Source of the DNA: Phycisphaerae bacterium RAS2
GTDB taxonomy: Bacteria > Planctomycetota > Phycisphaerae > UBA1845 > UTPLA1
Assembly (NCBI GenBank): GCA_007753915.1
Contig: CP036352.1
Span: 186,001 to 250,000, forward strand
Reading direction: 5' to 3'
DNA length: 64,000 nucleotides
A program made the position numbers and the translations under genes. Below, one piece after another: positions 49,480 to 57,625 of the stretch (its first letter is position 1; the number at the start of each line of letters is the position of its first letter). The notes below the pieces were generated by a model, which made no database searches, had not been told where the DNA came from, and worked only from the letters and a program-made list of their open reading frames with translations.

Positions 49480-50172
49480 TCACTGCATGGTCAGCGTCCG
49501 AGTTTGACCGTATTTGCGGACCGTGACCCGGCGATCGGCGATTCGCATGACGACAAATCCGTTGATCTCGCTGCCCTCGTGTACGAGGCGTCCGGAAATG
49601 TAGGCCAGCGGCTGGGGGCCGGTCATCGTCGATTGAAGCGTGAGAGACGAGAGCTCCTGCGTGATCTCGCCGGCTTCCCGCTGGCGGATCGCGTGGTAAT
49701 CCTTCATACCGCCGACGAGCGCGGTCCAGAAGACGGACGGCGCGGGCTGCGAGGTTGATCTTCCATCTGCACCCGCCGCCGCGCTGCGATTGCTCTCATA
49801 CCGCGCCCACTGGGTCGGCACGAAAAGATCGCGCTCCAGGGTTCGCGGCAGGTTGGCAATGGGAACAACCTTCAGCGGCTCGTCGTCCGTCGCCGGCTCA
49901 CGGAGCGCGACGGCGGCCGATTGCGCCGCGGTGGACGACGGCACGGCGACGGTCGGCGTCGTAGCGATCGGCGTAACCGGCGCGGGTTGGGCCGCGACGG
50001 CAGGCGGCAGATCGGCCACGGCGGCGTCCGGATCGCCCGACCCGGCGAATGTCTTGACCAACACGACGATCAAGACAAGAAAGAGCACGCCGAGCACGAC
50101 GGTCTTCTTCTTGTCCGCCAGGAGCTGCTGCTTGAACAGCTCGAGTTTTTCTTTAAGCACTGCGTTTGCCAT
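49480..50172 (-). CDS. GspC/PilP-like inner-membrane linker protein
   Basis: A 230-residue bitopic protein: short cytoplasmic N-terminus, one membrane helix (about 24-43, TVVLGVLFLVLIVVLV), an Ala/Pro/Thr-rich periplasmic linker, and a small C-terminal beta domain (PLAYISGRLVHEGSEINGFV, then VRKYGQTRTL). That domain pattern matches the homology region of PilP/GspC/GspB proteins, which contact the secretin's N domain. Position between pilO and the secretin is exactly that of pilP. Sequence conservation is too low for a firm symbol. Confidence 0.75.
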   Translation of the reverse strand: MANAVLKEKLELFKQQLLADKKKTVVLGVLFLVLIVVLVKTFAGSGDPDAAVADLPPAVAAQPAPVTPIATTPTVAVPSSTAAQSAAVALREPATDDEPLKVVPIANLPRTLERDLFVPTQWARYESNRSAAAGADGRSTSQPAPSVFWTALVGGMKDYHAIRQREAGEITQELSSLTLQSTMTGPQPLAYISGRLVHEGSEINGFVVMRIADRRVTVRKYGQTRTLTMQ

Positions 50173-50209
50173 GGTACCGTGAACTTGAAGCTATGAGCCG
50201 TCAGACATT

Positions 50210-50233
50210 CGTAGGGTGCGTCCTCGACGCACC
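50210..50233. repeat. CGTAGGGTGCGTC-type hairpin repeat
   Basis: This copy is nearly identical to the one at 22497-22520 (CGTAGGGTGCGTCCTCGACG). It lies just beyond the stop of pilO in the 68-base gap before the PilP-like gene. Confidence 0.7.
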
Positions 50234-50240
50234 AACAGCA

Positions 50241-50807
50241 CTACCCGTCGTACTGATACGTGTGCAGCTCCATCTCGACGCGCAATCGGCCCAGTTGGTT
50301 CTTGTCGTTGGCGATGCGCAGCCCCGCGACGTGCGTCGATCGCCGAAACGCTTCGATCCTGCCCATCATCTCGAACGTCTGCGCGAACGTGCCGTCGAAC
50401 TCCACCTTGAACGGGATGACGCGCGTCCGGGCCGCCACCGCGTGCGAATCGGGAACCGCATCGGGGTTCACTTCAAGCACCGGCAGCGGCTGAACGACGT
50501 AGTCCGCCACGTCGCACTGGCTCAAGGCGTCCGCGAGATCGCTCAAGAAATCACCGACGCTCCGGTCACTCGGCAATCGGCGTCGATCCGCTTTGAGTTG
50601 CGACTCGAGGTCGACAATGGCTGCATAGAGGTCGCTGACAGAGCCGAGGTCCTGCTGAAGATCGCGCACCTCGTTGCTGCCCGCGACGACTTGGTCCTGC
50701 TTTGCCGTCAGGCGGCGATGCCCGGGCACCATGAACGCGCCGACGAACAGCGCGCTGAAGCCGACAATGCCGACAATCATCAGGGTGGTCGCTTTTCGCT
50801 GACTCAT
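50241..50807 (-). CDS. pilO: pilus/secretion alignment protein PilO-like
   Basis: A 188-residue bitopic protein: one N-terminal membrane helix (about 8-27), a coiled coil (TAKQDQVVAGSNEVRDLQQD to about 75), then a ferredoxin-like periplasmic domain (VIPFKVEFDGTFAQTFEMMG). This is the standard plan of PilO/GspM, which pairs with PilN/GspL. Its ATG overlaps the pilN stop by four bases. Confidence 0.85.
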   Translation of the reverse strand: MSQRKATTLMIVGIVGFSALFVGAFMVPGHRRLTAKQDQVVAGSNEVRDLQQDLGSVSDLYAAIVDLESQLKADRRRLPSDRSVGDFLSDLADALSQCDVADYVVQPLPVLEVNPDAVPDSHAVAARTRVIPFKVEFDGTFAQTFEMMGRIEAFRRSTHVAGLRIANDKNQLGRLRVEMELHTYQYDG

Positions 50808-51529
50808 GGGGTCGCGCGCTCCTGTCCTGCCAGGTCGCAGATCAGCTCAAACTCCTCCGCCCGCCGCCCGCCCCAGATCACGCTGTCTTTCACGCGCATC
50901 TGCACGCGAGCGAACAGGATCGAGTCTTCCAGCGCCGCGGCGAAGCGGATGATCTCCGCCGTCTGGCTCGCGACGCCATGAAGCGTGAGCTGGGAGTAAA
51001 CCGACACGGGCACGACCCCCGCAGCGTCGTCCGCCATCGCCTTCGCCGCGTCTTTTTCAGGCGTGACAGACCCGGGCCTGGGCGCCGCGGCGTCTGCGCT
51101 CTTCTGATCCGGTGTCGGCACCACGGCTGGCTCGTGCGTGACGCGGTCGGCCCACCGCGACACCGACGGCGAGCCGAGCCGAAGCCCCGTCAGGAACACC
51201 GTGGCCGGCATTCGCCGACTGACATCGCTGAAGATCACGGTCAGGCTTTCGTCCCGTTCCAGCAGCGCCACGCGCTGGCGATGCTGCTCGAGTTTTTCGT
51301 GCAGCGCCTGCATCTCCGCCTTCTTGGCGAGCAGGTTGGTCAGCTCCTCGCGCTGGGCGCCGAGCTGCGTGATCATCGCGTCGGCGCTTTGAAGCTCGCG
51401 AAAGTGCGCGGTGGTCCAGAGCACCATCATGACGATCAGCATCGAAACGCACCCGGCGCGCAGCTTCGTGGCTTTTCGCTGCGTCCGCCGAGCGTGATGC
51501 TCGTTTGGAATGAAGTCAAAATCCTTCAC
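50804..51529 (-). CDS. pilN: pilus/secretion alignment protein PilN-like
   Basis: A 241-residue bitopic protein. The N-terminus KDFDFIPNEHHARR is the PilN-type cytoplasmic peptide (FxLLPxxxR-like) that docks onto PilM. A membrane helix lies at about 31-50, followed by a coiled coil and a PilN/GspL periplasmic ferredoxin-like domain with an Ala/Asp-rich insertion (about 150-185). A GTG at 51529 with AGGAG nine bases upstream is preferred, since longer forms add an Arg-rich stretch overlapping pilM. Confidence 0.85.
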   Translation of the reverse strand: MKDFDFIPNEHHARRTQRKATKLRAGCVSMLIVMMVLWTTAHFRELQSADAMITQLGAQREELTNLLAKKAEMQALHEKLEQHRQRVALLERDESLTVIFSDVSRRMPATVFLTGLRLGSPSVSRWADRVTHEPAVVPTPDQKSADAAAPRPGSVTPEKDAAKAMADDAAGVVPVSVYSQLTLHGVASQTAEIIRFAAALEDSILFARVQMRVKDSVIWGGRRAEEFELICDLAGQERATP

Positions 51530-51551
51530 GCCCGATGGCTCCTGCTTCGCG

Positions 51552-52733
51552 TCATGCGCTCGCCGACGCCGCAAGCTGATTCGTTCGTCCCGCCGTGAGG
51601 CCGTGCGACGCACCGGCTGCCGGGCTGGACACACAGGTCATTCCGCGCAGCGCTAGGCCGCACGCCACGCCCCAGGCCGGGTGAAACGCACGCTCCTCCC
51701 GACTGGTCAGATCTCCCAGGTTCTGCACGCCGCGGAGCGGATAGCCCGTCATGCAGGGCACGTCGACGGCATCCTGCAGGGCTTTCAGCAAGACCGGCTC
51801 GTGCGCCTCGCCGCCGACAAGTGTCACGCTCTCGGCACGCTGGCCGCGAAACGTCACGGCGTAGTAGCGCAGGCAGAGCTGCACGTCTTTCGCGATCTGG
51901 TCGGCCGCCGGGCGAACCGCGTCCGCCACGGCTGTGCGCACCTCCGCCGGCACGGAGCACTCCACGTCGCCACGCCGGCCGGACTGGTCCCGCAGAATCG
52001 CCAATCGCAGCTGCGCCGCCTCGTCCGCCGGAATCGCCAGGCTGCGCGCCACCGCGTCCGTCATGCATTGGCCGCCGACATCGATGACCTTCAGGAACAC
52101 CAGTTCGGTCCCGCGCGTGATGAGGATTGTCGTACCGCGCTGGCCCACATCCAGGAACACGTTGACCGCCGATGCGTCACCGGCGCGGCGAAGAAACCGC
52201 ACAAAACTCCGCGCCACCGCGCAGGGCGACAGGTCCACGGCGATCGGATCGAGCTTGAGCGATTGCAAGAACGCCAACCGCTCCTGAACGACCGATTCCG
52301 TCGCGCCGAACACCATCAACTCGTGCTTCAGCTCGTTGCCGTGTCGCACCTCGCCTGCCTCAAGAAAGCGGAACTGCGCCGTCGCGCCGCCGAAATCGAA
52401 CCGTTCCTGCGCCTCGAACACGACGGCGCTCTCCATCTCATCAGGCGGCATCGGCGGCACGCGGATGCTCTTCAGCTGATACTCGCGGTGCCCCAGCGCC
52501 GTCACGACTTCGCGCCCTTCAAAGCGATGCGTGGCCAGAAGCTGGCGAACCGCATGCGCCGCCGCTTCGTGCGCCGCCTGGGCGTCGCTCGCGGACGGCA
52601 GGTCGCGGTGCGCCGCCGCGATGAGCGACAGCCGCCCCTGCGACTCGGCGAACTGAATCAGCTTGACGCTTGAAGCGCCAAGGTCCAGTCCGATCGGGCC
52701 GTGTTTTCGCGTTCGCTTGAACATTCGGACCAT
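51552..52733 (-). CDS. pilM: actin-like pilus/secretion protein PilM
   Basis: A 393-residue cytoplasmic actin/FtsA-like ATP-binding protein. IGLDLGASSVKLIQF is the phosphate-1 motif. SVTLVGGEAHEPVL is the adenosine motif and FLDVGQRGTTILIT phosphate-2. It binds the PilN N-terminal peptide and connects the alignment complex to the assembly ATPase. It corresponds to the cytoplasmic domain of GspL in classical type II systems, so the PilM/PilN/PilO set marks this as a pilus-like architecture. ATGs at 52733 and 52724 are both possible. Confidence 0.92.
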   Translation of the reverse strand: MVRMFKRTRKHGPIGLDLGASSVKLIQFAESQGRLSLIAAAHRDLPSASDAQAAHEAAAHAVRQLLATHRFEGREVVTALGHREYQLKSIRVPPMPPDEMESAVVFEAQERFDFGGATAQFRFLEAGEVRHGNELKHELMVFGATESVVQERLAFLQSLKLDPIAVDLSPCAVARSFVRFLRRAGDASAVNVFLDVGQRGTTILITRGTELVFLKVIDVGGQCMTDAVARSLAIPADEAAQLRLAILRDQSGRRGDVECSVPAEVRTAVADAVRPAADQIAKDVQLCLRYYAVTFRGQRAESVTLVGGEAHEPVLLKALQDAVDVPCMTGYPLRGVQNLGDLTSREERAFHPAWGVACGLALRGMTCVSSPAAGASHGLTAGRTNQLAASASA

Positions 52734-52760
52734 TGCTCCGCTTCCCTCGTCCGGCCGCGG

Positions 52761-53372
52761 CTACAGCCCCAACCCGGAAAGCACCCCGCCCAGCGTGTCG
52801 GTCGTTTCCGTCAGCACTTTCGTCAACGTGGAACTGACCGTCACCTTTGCCCCGGCCGGCGCCACCGCCACTTCGGCATCGACGCCGCCCGCGGACAATT
52901 GCACAAGAGACGTGTCTGCCTCTTTCGTGTTGCCGGTGCTGTCGAAGGACAACTTGCTGTCGCCCCCGACATCCAGCCCCTCGATCGATACGTCTCGGGT
53001 CTGCGACCGGCCGGTCTTGCCCAGTTGAATCACGTAGGGCTTCTTCGTTCGTGGATGCGTGACCGGCGTGTCCTCCGCGGACTCCCGCGCGATCCAGTAT
53101 TTGTCGTTCGGCGTATCAAACTTGATCGCCGCAGGGTCGTCCGGCTGCGCGATCGTCAGGCTTCGCGCGTACGACACGTCGGCATCCAGTTGGTTCGAGG
53201 CAATCTTCACCTGCTGCGCGAGATCCGCCCCGCGATCCGGCCAGGCGCCCACGGCCACAATGACCGCAATCACCACGACCATCATCATCTCAATCAGCGT
53301 GTATCCGCTGTGCGCGTAGCGCGCGCGGGCGCTCTTACAGTGCGAACTTGTCTTGTCGGCATTGAGACTCAT
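52761..53372 (-). CDS. minor pseudopilin, GspH/FimT-like
   Basis: A 203-residue type IV pilin-like protein. A 22-residue charged leader ends HSG and is followed by the hydrophobic helix YTLIEMMMVVVIAVIVAVGA, with Glu at +5 and cleavage after Gly23. The body contains KIASNQLDADVSYARSLTIA and ends in a Thr/Ser-rich stretch. Leader length and helix match the GspH/FimT group. It lies between the small membrane protein and pilM. Confidence 0.82.
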   Translation of the reverse strand: MSLNADKTSSHCKSARARYAHSGYTLIEMMMVVVIAVIVAVGAWPDRGADLAQQVKIASNQLDADVSYARSLTIAQPDDPAAIKFDTPNDKYWIARESAEDTPVTHPRTKKPYVIQLGKTGRSQTRDVSIEGLDVGGDSKLSFDSTGNTKEADTSLVQLSAGGVDAEVAVAPAGAKVTVSSTLTKVLTETTDTLGGVLSGLGL

Positions 53373-53432
53373 GACACCCCCATTTCGTCAGCGCTTCCCA
53401 TCCTGCAATATCGCCCGACGCCGCCGCCCGCT

Positions 53433-53759
53433 TCAGGGCCGATCGCCCCGTTTCGCCTGGCCGGCCGGCTTCTCGGACGCCTCAACACGGACCTTGATCG
53501 GTTTGGTCCGCAAGTGCTCAAGCGTGGCTGATAACAAGTCGTTCGTTCGCCGCTGCTCGTCGACAATCTGCTGCCGTTGCAGACCGGTGTCGGGAATCTG
53601 GGCGTGCGCCGGATTCGTCGAGTCGGGCCGCAGCGCCCACAGTTCAACAATCAGCACCGCCAAAAGCACGGCGATGACCGACAGCAACCGCTTTGTGGCG
53701 CGGTCCAGCGTGACCGTGTGCGGCCGGGGTGAATCCAAATTCGTGGTGGGTGTGGTCAT
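53433..53759 (-). CDS. small bitopic membrane protein in the pilus locus
   Basis: A 108-residue protein with one membrane helix (about 25-44, RLLSVIAVLLAVLIVELWAL) and a charged, partly coiled C-terminal half (QRQQIVDEQRRTNDLLSATL). It has no pilin cleavage motif. The ATG overlaps the stop of the PilX-like gene by four bases, so it is part of the operon. Family not recognised; it may be a locus-specific accessory of the minor pilin complex. Confidence 0.7.
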   Translation of the reverse strand: MTTPTTNLDSPRPHTVTLDRATKRLLSVIAVLLAVLIVELWALRPDSTNPAHAQIPDTGLQRQQIVDEQRRTNDLLSATLEHLRTKPIKVRVEASEKPAGQAKRGDRP

Positions 53760-55021
53760 TTCTCTCTCCAGCTCAAGACGGTAAAGGGCTTGGGAGCGGC
53801 TTCAACATCCCAGAGCCACGACCGCGCGCTTGTCCAGGTGATATTAAACGTGGAATCGTTCCTGAAATTGGCGAAGGTCCCCGTCTTGATGAGTGTGCCG
53901 GTTACCTCAAACGTGACGTTGTTTTTGTTGTCAAAGTCCAGGTCGCCGGTGCACAGCACCGGACCCGTCACGCGAAGCGTCGCGTTGCCTGACCCTGCTC
54001 GAACATTTCCGGCCAGCACCAGCGCTGGGAAACCTTCCTCTGCAATGATTTCGTAAAGGCCAGAGTCGGCCAGAATCAGGTCGCCGGCCGAGACAACAAG
54101 CCCGCCATTGAGCCTAACGTTGCCGCTGTTGGCCCGAAGCGTTAGCGACCCGCCGGTGTAGGAAATCAATCGTCCGGGGTTGGTCGCCGACATGTTGATG
54201 GCGTTCAGCGAGTCGGCGTTGGGCTTGTTCAGCGTATTACGGCTGTACTGGTTGTAGTCGTGCGCGGAATGGTAGCGGCCGTTGAGAAGATAGTTTTGGT
54301 AGCGGGCCGCGGCGCCGGTCGGCATTCTCACAGACGGAGTGCCGCACGAGAATTGCGCGAACAAACACACATTGGTAAAGATGCCGAGTGTCAGTTCCTT
54401 GCGGATATTGCCCGTCGACGTCGTGCTGCCGCTGATGCTTGATCCCGATGAAATGTCGATGTTCCCGTTGGCGTGGACCGATCCGGTGATGAACACGCGG
54501 GAGATGACATTCAGCACGTCCCGATCGAGCAGCGCCTGCGAGAACGTCCACTTATCCGAAACGGGCGCGACCACGTCCGCCGTGATCAGCCGCTTCGCGC
54601 GGACTGAGCCGTCCGGGTCCTTGGCGCGTCCGACGCTCAAGACTTCGTATCGATTCGGGTCGGTCTTGGATTGCGTCACCGCCACGTCGAGCAAATCGGG
54701 CGAGCCGTCGAGCGAAACCGATGCCTGCCCGGTCCAGTATTGGCCGACCGGTACGGTGGTCGGGGGGTAGGCAAGGAAGTGCGCGGCCATCGCAGCGCCG
54801 GAATCGGCGATGTACTGCGCGCGAACCTGGGCCCGGTAGTTCATCGCCTCGGGCATCGCCGTGGCGTTCGACTCCAAAAAGCTGACACCAAGCGAAGTCG
54901 CCAGCGCAGCCAGCGCCAGCACGGCGACGAGAACGTACGCGCGCCGTCGCCCGTGCCGGCGCGCACGCGACCGGTTCGGATGCGGCGTGACGACGAAAGT
55001 GTTGTCTGCATCAATCGTCAT
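53756..55021 (-). CDS. PilX-like minor pilin with beta-rich C-terminal domain
   Basis: A 421-residue protein. The Arg-rich N-terminus RRHGRRRAYVLVAVLALAAL and the following ADSGAAMAAHFLAYPP match PilX/GspK-type proteins, in which an Ala-rich helix ends in an 'A-E/D-S-G' turn. The canonical Glu+5 is absent. The large C-terminal part (about 170-400) is a repetitive beta sequence (SGSSISGSTTSTGNIRK; GNVRLNGGLVVSAGDLILAD; TGDLDFDNKNNVTFEVTG) suggesting a beta-helix or bactofilin-like fold. It overlaps the genes on both sides by four bases. The ATG at 55021 is used; the open frame further upstream is a shadow of the GspJ-like gene. Confidence 0.75.
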   Translation of the reverse strand: MTIDADNTFVVTPHPNRSRARRHGRRRAYVLVAVLALAALATSLGVSFLESNATAMPEAMNYRAQVRAQYIADSGAAMAAHFLAYPPTTVPVGQYWTGQASVSLDGSPDLLDVAVTQSKTDPNRYEVLSVGRAKDPDGSVRAKRLITADVVAPVSDKWTFSQALLDRDVLNVISRVFITGSVHANGNIDISSGSSISGSTTSTGNIRKELTLGIFTNVCLFAQFSCGTPSVRMPTGAAARYQNYLLNGRYHSAHDYNQYSRNTLNKPNADSLNAINMSATNPGRLISYTGGSLTLRANSGNVRLNGGLVVSAGDLILADSGLYEIIAEEGFPALVLAGNVRAGSGNATLRVTGPVLCTGDLDFDNKNNVTFEVTGTLIKTGTFANFRNDSTFNITWTSARSWLWDVEAAPKPFTVLSWREK

Positions 55022-55761
55022 AGGTTGCTCTCCAGCGTGACGGCGGAGAGGCCGGCATGGCCGGTGAAGCCGTTGTAGAGCGAGAAGTACGACCGGGTTT
55101 TGCGCGGGGGGCTGGAGTCGGGCCGTGCGGCGTTCTTGGTTTCCTTGTAGAACAGGTAATCGGCCGGCGCCTGCGGGCTGGCATTGAGGCTGAACGTCGC
55201 CGAATTGGGCGCTGTGCCAAGCGTGAACGCCGCAACGACGATGCGCGTCTCGGGCGAGTTGGGCCATTGGGCGAAGCTGGCGCTGGAGACGTCGGACACC
55301 CAGACATAGGTCCGCTTGTCGGCCCCGGTGATCATCAGCGCCAGTTGCGCCGGATCGACGAAACGATTCACCGGCACGGTCGTCGCCGGGATCGTTCCGT
55401 CCGCAGTTTGCATTCGCTCCATGAGGAGCTGTTTGCCCACCGAGTCGTAGCGGATCAGCGCCGTCTCGTAGAGGTTCAACTTGTCGTCGCCGTTGTAGTC
55501 GTCCAGCCAGACAGTGATTTCGCTCGCGGTCACCTTGCCCACGTCCCGCGCGCCGCGAATCGTCCGCGCCAGTTGTGTCAGCGCGAACTGTCCGGCGACA
55601 TGCAGCGTTCGCGCGTCGCGAGTCGAAAGCGACGCATTGCTCACCGCCGACATCATCGACGCCGCGGCCCCCGCCACAATGGCCGTCGTGATACAGGCCA
55701 GGAGCAGTTCGACGAGCGTCATGCCCCGTCGCACGTTCGGGATGTTTTTCGCGCGGCGCAT
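55018..55761 (-). CDS. minor pseudopilin, GspJ/PilW-like
   Basis: A 247-residue type IV pilin-like protein with a 13-residue leader and cleavage site RRG-MTLVELLLACITTAIVA (Glu at +5). The body has SNASLSTRDARTLHVAGQFA and RTIRGARDVGKV, characteristic of the GspJ/PilW class with the pattern 'L..L.R.IR.A'. It is likely part of the tip complex that primes pseudopilus assembly. It overlaps the PilX-like gene by four bases. Confidence 0.85.
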   Translation of the reverse strand: MRRAKNIPNVRRGMTLVELLLACITTAIVAGAAASMMSAVSNASLSTRDARTLHVAGQFALTQLARTIRGARDVGKVTASEITVWLDDYNGDDKLNLYETALIRYDSVGKQLLMERMQTADGTIPATTVPVNRFVDPAQLALMITGADKRTYVWVSDVSSASFAQWPNSPETRIVVAAFTLGTAPNSATFSLNASPQAPADYLFYKETKNAARPDSSPPRKTRSYFSLYNGFTGHAGLSAVTLESNL

Positions 55762-55764
55762 GAC

Positions 55765-56352
55765 TTAGTACTCCCTCGCCACCAGCCGATGCAGCGTCAC
55801 AAGCAGGGCGTTGCCGTCCCACACACGGACCCGCACGAGGATGTAGCTGTTCGTGTCGGCTGTTTGCTGCCCCGGAAAGGAAACGTACGTGATCGTCACA
55901 TCACGCCACAGTCCGGTGGCGTCGGGATCGGTGATCGGCTGGTTGATGTAGTCGTTCATGCCGGTCACTTGTTCGGTGAATCCGTTGAAGTCGTCGAGGT
56001 CGTCGTAGCGGTGGCGCCGGTCTTCAAACGCCGTGTCCGGCCCCGGAGGATTGGTCGTGCCGTCGGGTCCGTAGAAGGGCCGTGCGAGCACTTCCTCCAT
56101 CATGGCCTGTCCGTATGCCGTTGCCTTCTGGAGCCGGATCGCGGCCAGCGCGTGGCTCGCGCCGGCAGTGAACGGCAGCAAGGCCGAGGTGGCGACGATG
56201 GAGAGCACGGTCGCCGCCATGAGCGATTCGAGGAGCGTGATGCCGCGCCGATGCGAGCGGTCGCCGACGGGGCGCGCGCACGCCGCTGCGGACCGGGGTT
56301 GCCGGAGCACGCGACGGCGCATCCTGCGCGGTGTGAAGAATTTCACGTCCAT
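55765..56352 (-). CDS. minor pseudopilin, GspI/PilV-like
   Basis: A 195-residue type IV pilin-like protein with an unusually long, Arg-rich leader (MDVKFFTPRRMRRRVLR..., about 35 residues) before RRG-ITLLESLMAATVLSIVA (Glu at +5). The segment AIRLQKATAYGQAMMEEVLA matches GspI/PilV. The long positive leader is odd: leaders are usually under 25 residues. A shorter form could start at internal ATG codons. It begins the minor pilin run, three bases before the GspJ-like gene, and is preceded by the terminator of the major pseudopilin. Confidence 0.82.
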   Translation of the reverse strand: MDVKFFTPRRMRRRVLRQPRSAAACARPVGDRSHRRGITLLESLMAATVLSIVATSALLPFTAGASHALAAIRLQKATAYGQAMMEEVLARPFYGPDGTTNPPGPDTAFEDRRHRYDDLDDFNGFTEQVTGMNDYINQPITDPDATGLWRDVTITYVSFPGQQTADTNSYILVRVRVWDGNALLVTLHRLVAREY

Positions 56353-56461
56353 CGGTCCACCCTGGGGTCGCTTCGTGGTGCGCCCCGTCCTAACCATACG
56401 ATTCGCCGTTTGAAGCGGCTGCGTGCCGACCCGATAAGCGCCACGCGCCGCCGTGCGAGAC

Positions 56462-56513
56462 AAAAAAATCGGGACCGGTAAACCGACAAGTGTCGCGGCT
56501 TACCGGTCCCGGA
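56462..56513 (-). terminator. rho-independent terminator after the second major pseudopilin
   Basis: Read on the minus strand, GGGACCGGTAA (with inner CGACA/TGTCG pairing) forms a long hairpin with TTACCGGTCCC, and is immediately followed by GATTTTTTTG. It lies 80 bases past the stop of the pseudopilin at 56594. It would isolate abundant pseudopilin transcripts from the lower-expressed genes downstream, or attenuate read-through. Confidence 0.85.
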
Positions 56514-56593
56514 TGCACGTCAGGAGAAACCGTCCTCGGCTCCGGCCACGGTCAGGCCGGCAGCGGGTCGATCGCCCGGTGAGCGACGAGCGA

Positions 56594-57034
56594 TTACATC
56601 GCGTCGTGCGCCACGCCGTTCGTCGTGCCGCCGTCGTTGGCCTTGAATTCGCCGGTCGACTCGTTGTAGTTCCAGGCCTTGGCCGCGGCCGCCGCGGTGT
56701 TGGTCACGTCATTGCCCGTGCCGCCGATCGTGAACGGGTTGTTCGGAATGCGCTGGACGTAGGGACCGAACTTGCCGGCCGCGTTGAGCGTTCCGTCGGC
56801 ATTGGTCTTCTTCGTCATCTGGTCCACAAACGTGGCCAGTGCGGGGAAGCTGCCGTTGTGATGATGCTTGTACAGGTCGATCTGCTTTCGCATCGCCGTC
56901 AGGTTCTCCTGCAGCGAGCTGACGCGGGCATCGGTGCTCGCATCGCTGAACTGCGGGATGACCACCGCGGCCAGAATGCCGAGGATGATCACGATGATCA
57001 GCAACTCAACCAGTGTAAATGCACTTCGCTTCAT
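56594..57034 (-). CDS. gspG: major pseudopilin, GspG-like (copy 2)
   Basis: A 146-residue pseudopilin. The leader is only MKRSA, followed by FTLVELLIIVIILGILAAVV with Glu at +5; the residue before the cleavage site is Ala, not the usual Gly. The body follows GspG architecture: helix (SSLQENLTAMRKQIDLYKHH), NGSFP, PNNPFTIGG, and KAWNYNESTGEFKAN, the calcium-loop region typical of GspG. It is a close duplicate of the gene at 57170. GGGGGA upstream of the ATG is the ribosome-binding site, and a strong terminator follows. Confidence 0.93.
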   Translation of the reverse strand: MKRSAFTLVELLIIVIILGILAAVVIPQFSDASTDARVSSLQENLTAMRKQIDLYKHHHNGSFPALATFVDQMTKKTNADGTLNAAGKFGPYVQRIPNNPFTIGGTGNDVTNTAAAAAKAWNYNESTGEFKANDGGTTNGVAHDAM

Positions 57035-57138
57035 GTTCGATTTCCCCCAAAATGGTCCGAGTCTTTGTTTGTGTTCCTACCCAGTTTGCGTCTCGTCCGT
57101 CCATCCGACGAACGTCACGTTGCTTGTGCTGCGCCCGA

Positions 57139-57165
57139 CCGGACATCCCGGTGGGGCGGACCGCC
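57139..57165. other. hairpin between the two major pseudopilin genes
   Basis: CGCCC-ACCGG pairs with CCGGT-GGGCG around a five-base loop just past the stop of the first pseudopilin. No T tract follows, so it is more likely an mRNA-stability or processing hairpin than a terminator. Confidence 0.4.
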
Positions 57166-57169
57166 GCGA

Positions 57170-57625
57170 TTACAGCGAGTCGTGCGCCACACCGTTTGTG
57201 CTGCCGCCGTTGTTCGCCTTGAACTCGCCGGTCGTCTCGTTGTAGTTCCAGGCCTTGGCTGCGGCCGCCGCGGTGTTCGTCACGTCGTTGCCCGTGCCGC
57301 CGACCGTGAACGGATTGGTGGGCACGCGCTGCAGATAAGGACCATACTTGCCGGCCGCGTTGATCGTCCCATCGGCGTTGGTCTTCTTGGTCATCTGGTC
57401 GACAAAAGTCGCCAGGGTGGGATAGCTGCCGTTGTGTTGCAGCTTGTACAGGTCGATCTGCCCGCGAATCGTCTGAAGGTTCGTCATCAGCGAGCTTAGC
57501 CGTGCGTCGGTGCTCGCATCCGAGAACTGCGGGATGACCACCGCGGCCAGAATGCCGAGGATGATCACGATGATCAACAGCTCCACCAGCGTAAAGGCGT
57601 TTCGAATGGTTGCACGTCGCGTCAT
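57170..57625 (-). CDS. gspG: major pseudopilin, GspG-like (copy 1)
   Basis: A 151-residue pseudopilin with leader MTRRATIRNA, again Ala at -1, then FTLVELLIIVIILGILAAVV. Body motifs KIDLYK-like QIDLYKLQHNGSYPTL, PTNPFTVGG and KAWNYNETTGEFKAN parallel copy 2, and most differences are conservative. It is first in the locus, with GGGAG six bases before the ATG. Two adjacent, diverged copies suggest either a hetero-polymeric pseudopilus or two machines sharing one platform (inference). Confidence 0.93.
   Translation of the reverse strand: MTRRATIRNAFTLVELLIIVIILGILAAVVIPQFSDASTDARLSSLMTNLQTIRGQIDLYKLQHNGSYPTLATFVDQMTKKTNADGTINAAGKYGPYLQRVPTNPFTVGGTGNDVTNTAAAAAKAWNYNETTGEFKANNGGSTNGVAHDSL

Noticed and set aside
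55022-55822. N-terminal extension of the PilX-like gene up to 55822
   Set aside because: This frame overlaps the whole GspJ-like gene and reads as Arg/Gly-rich shadow. The ATG at 55021 couples by ATGA and starts the real PilX-type N-terminus.
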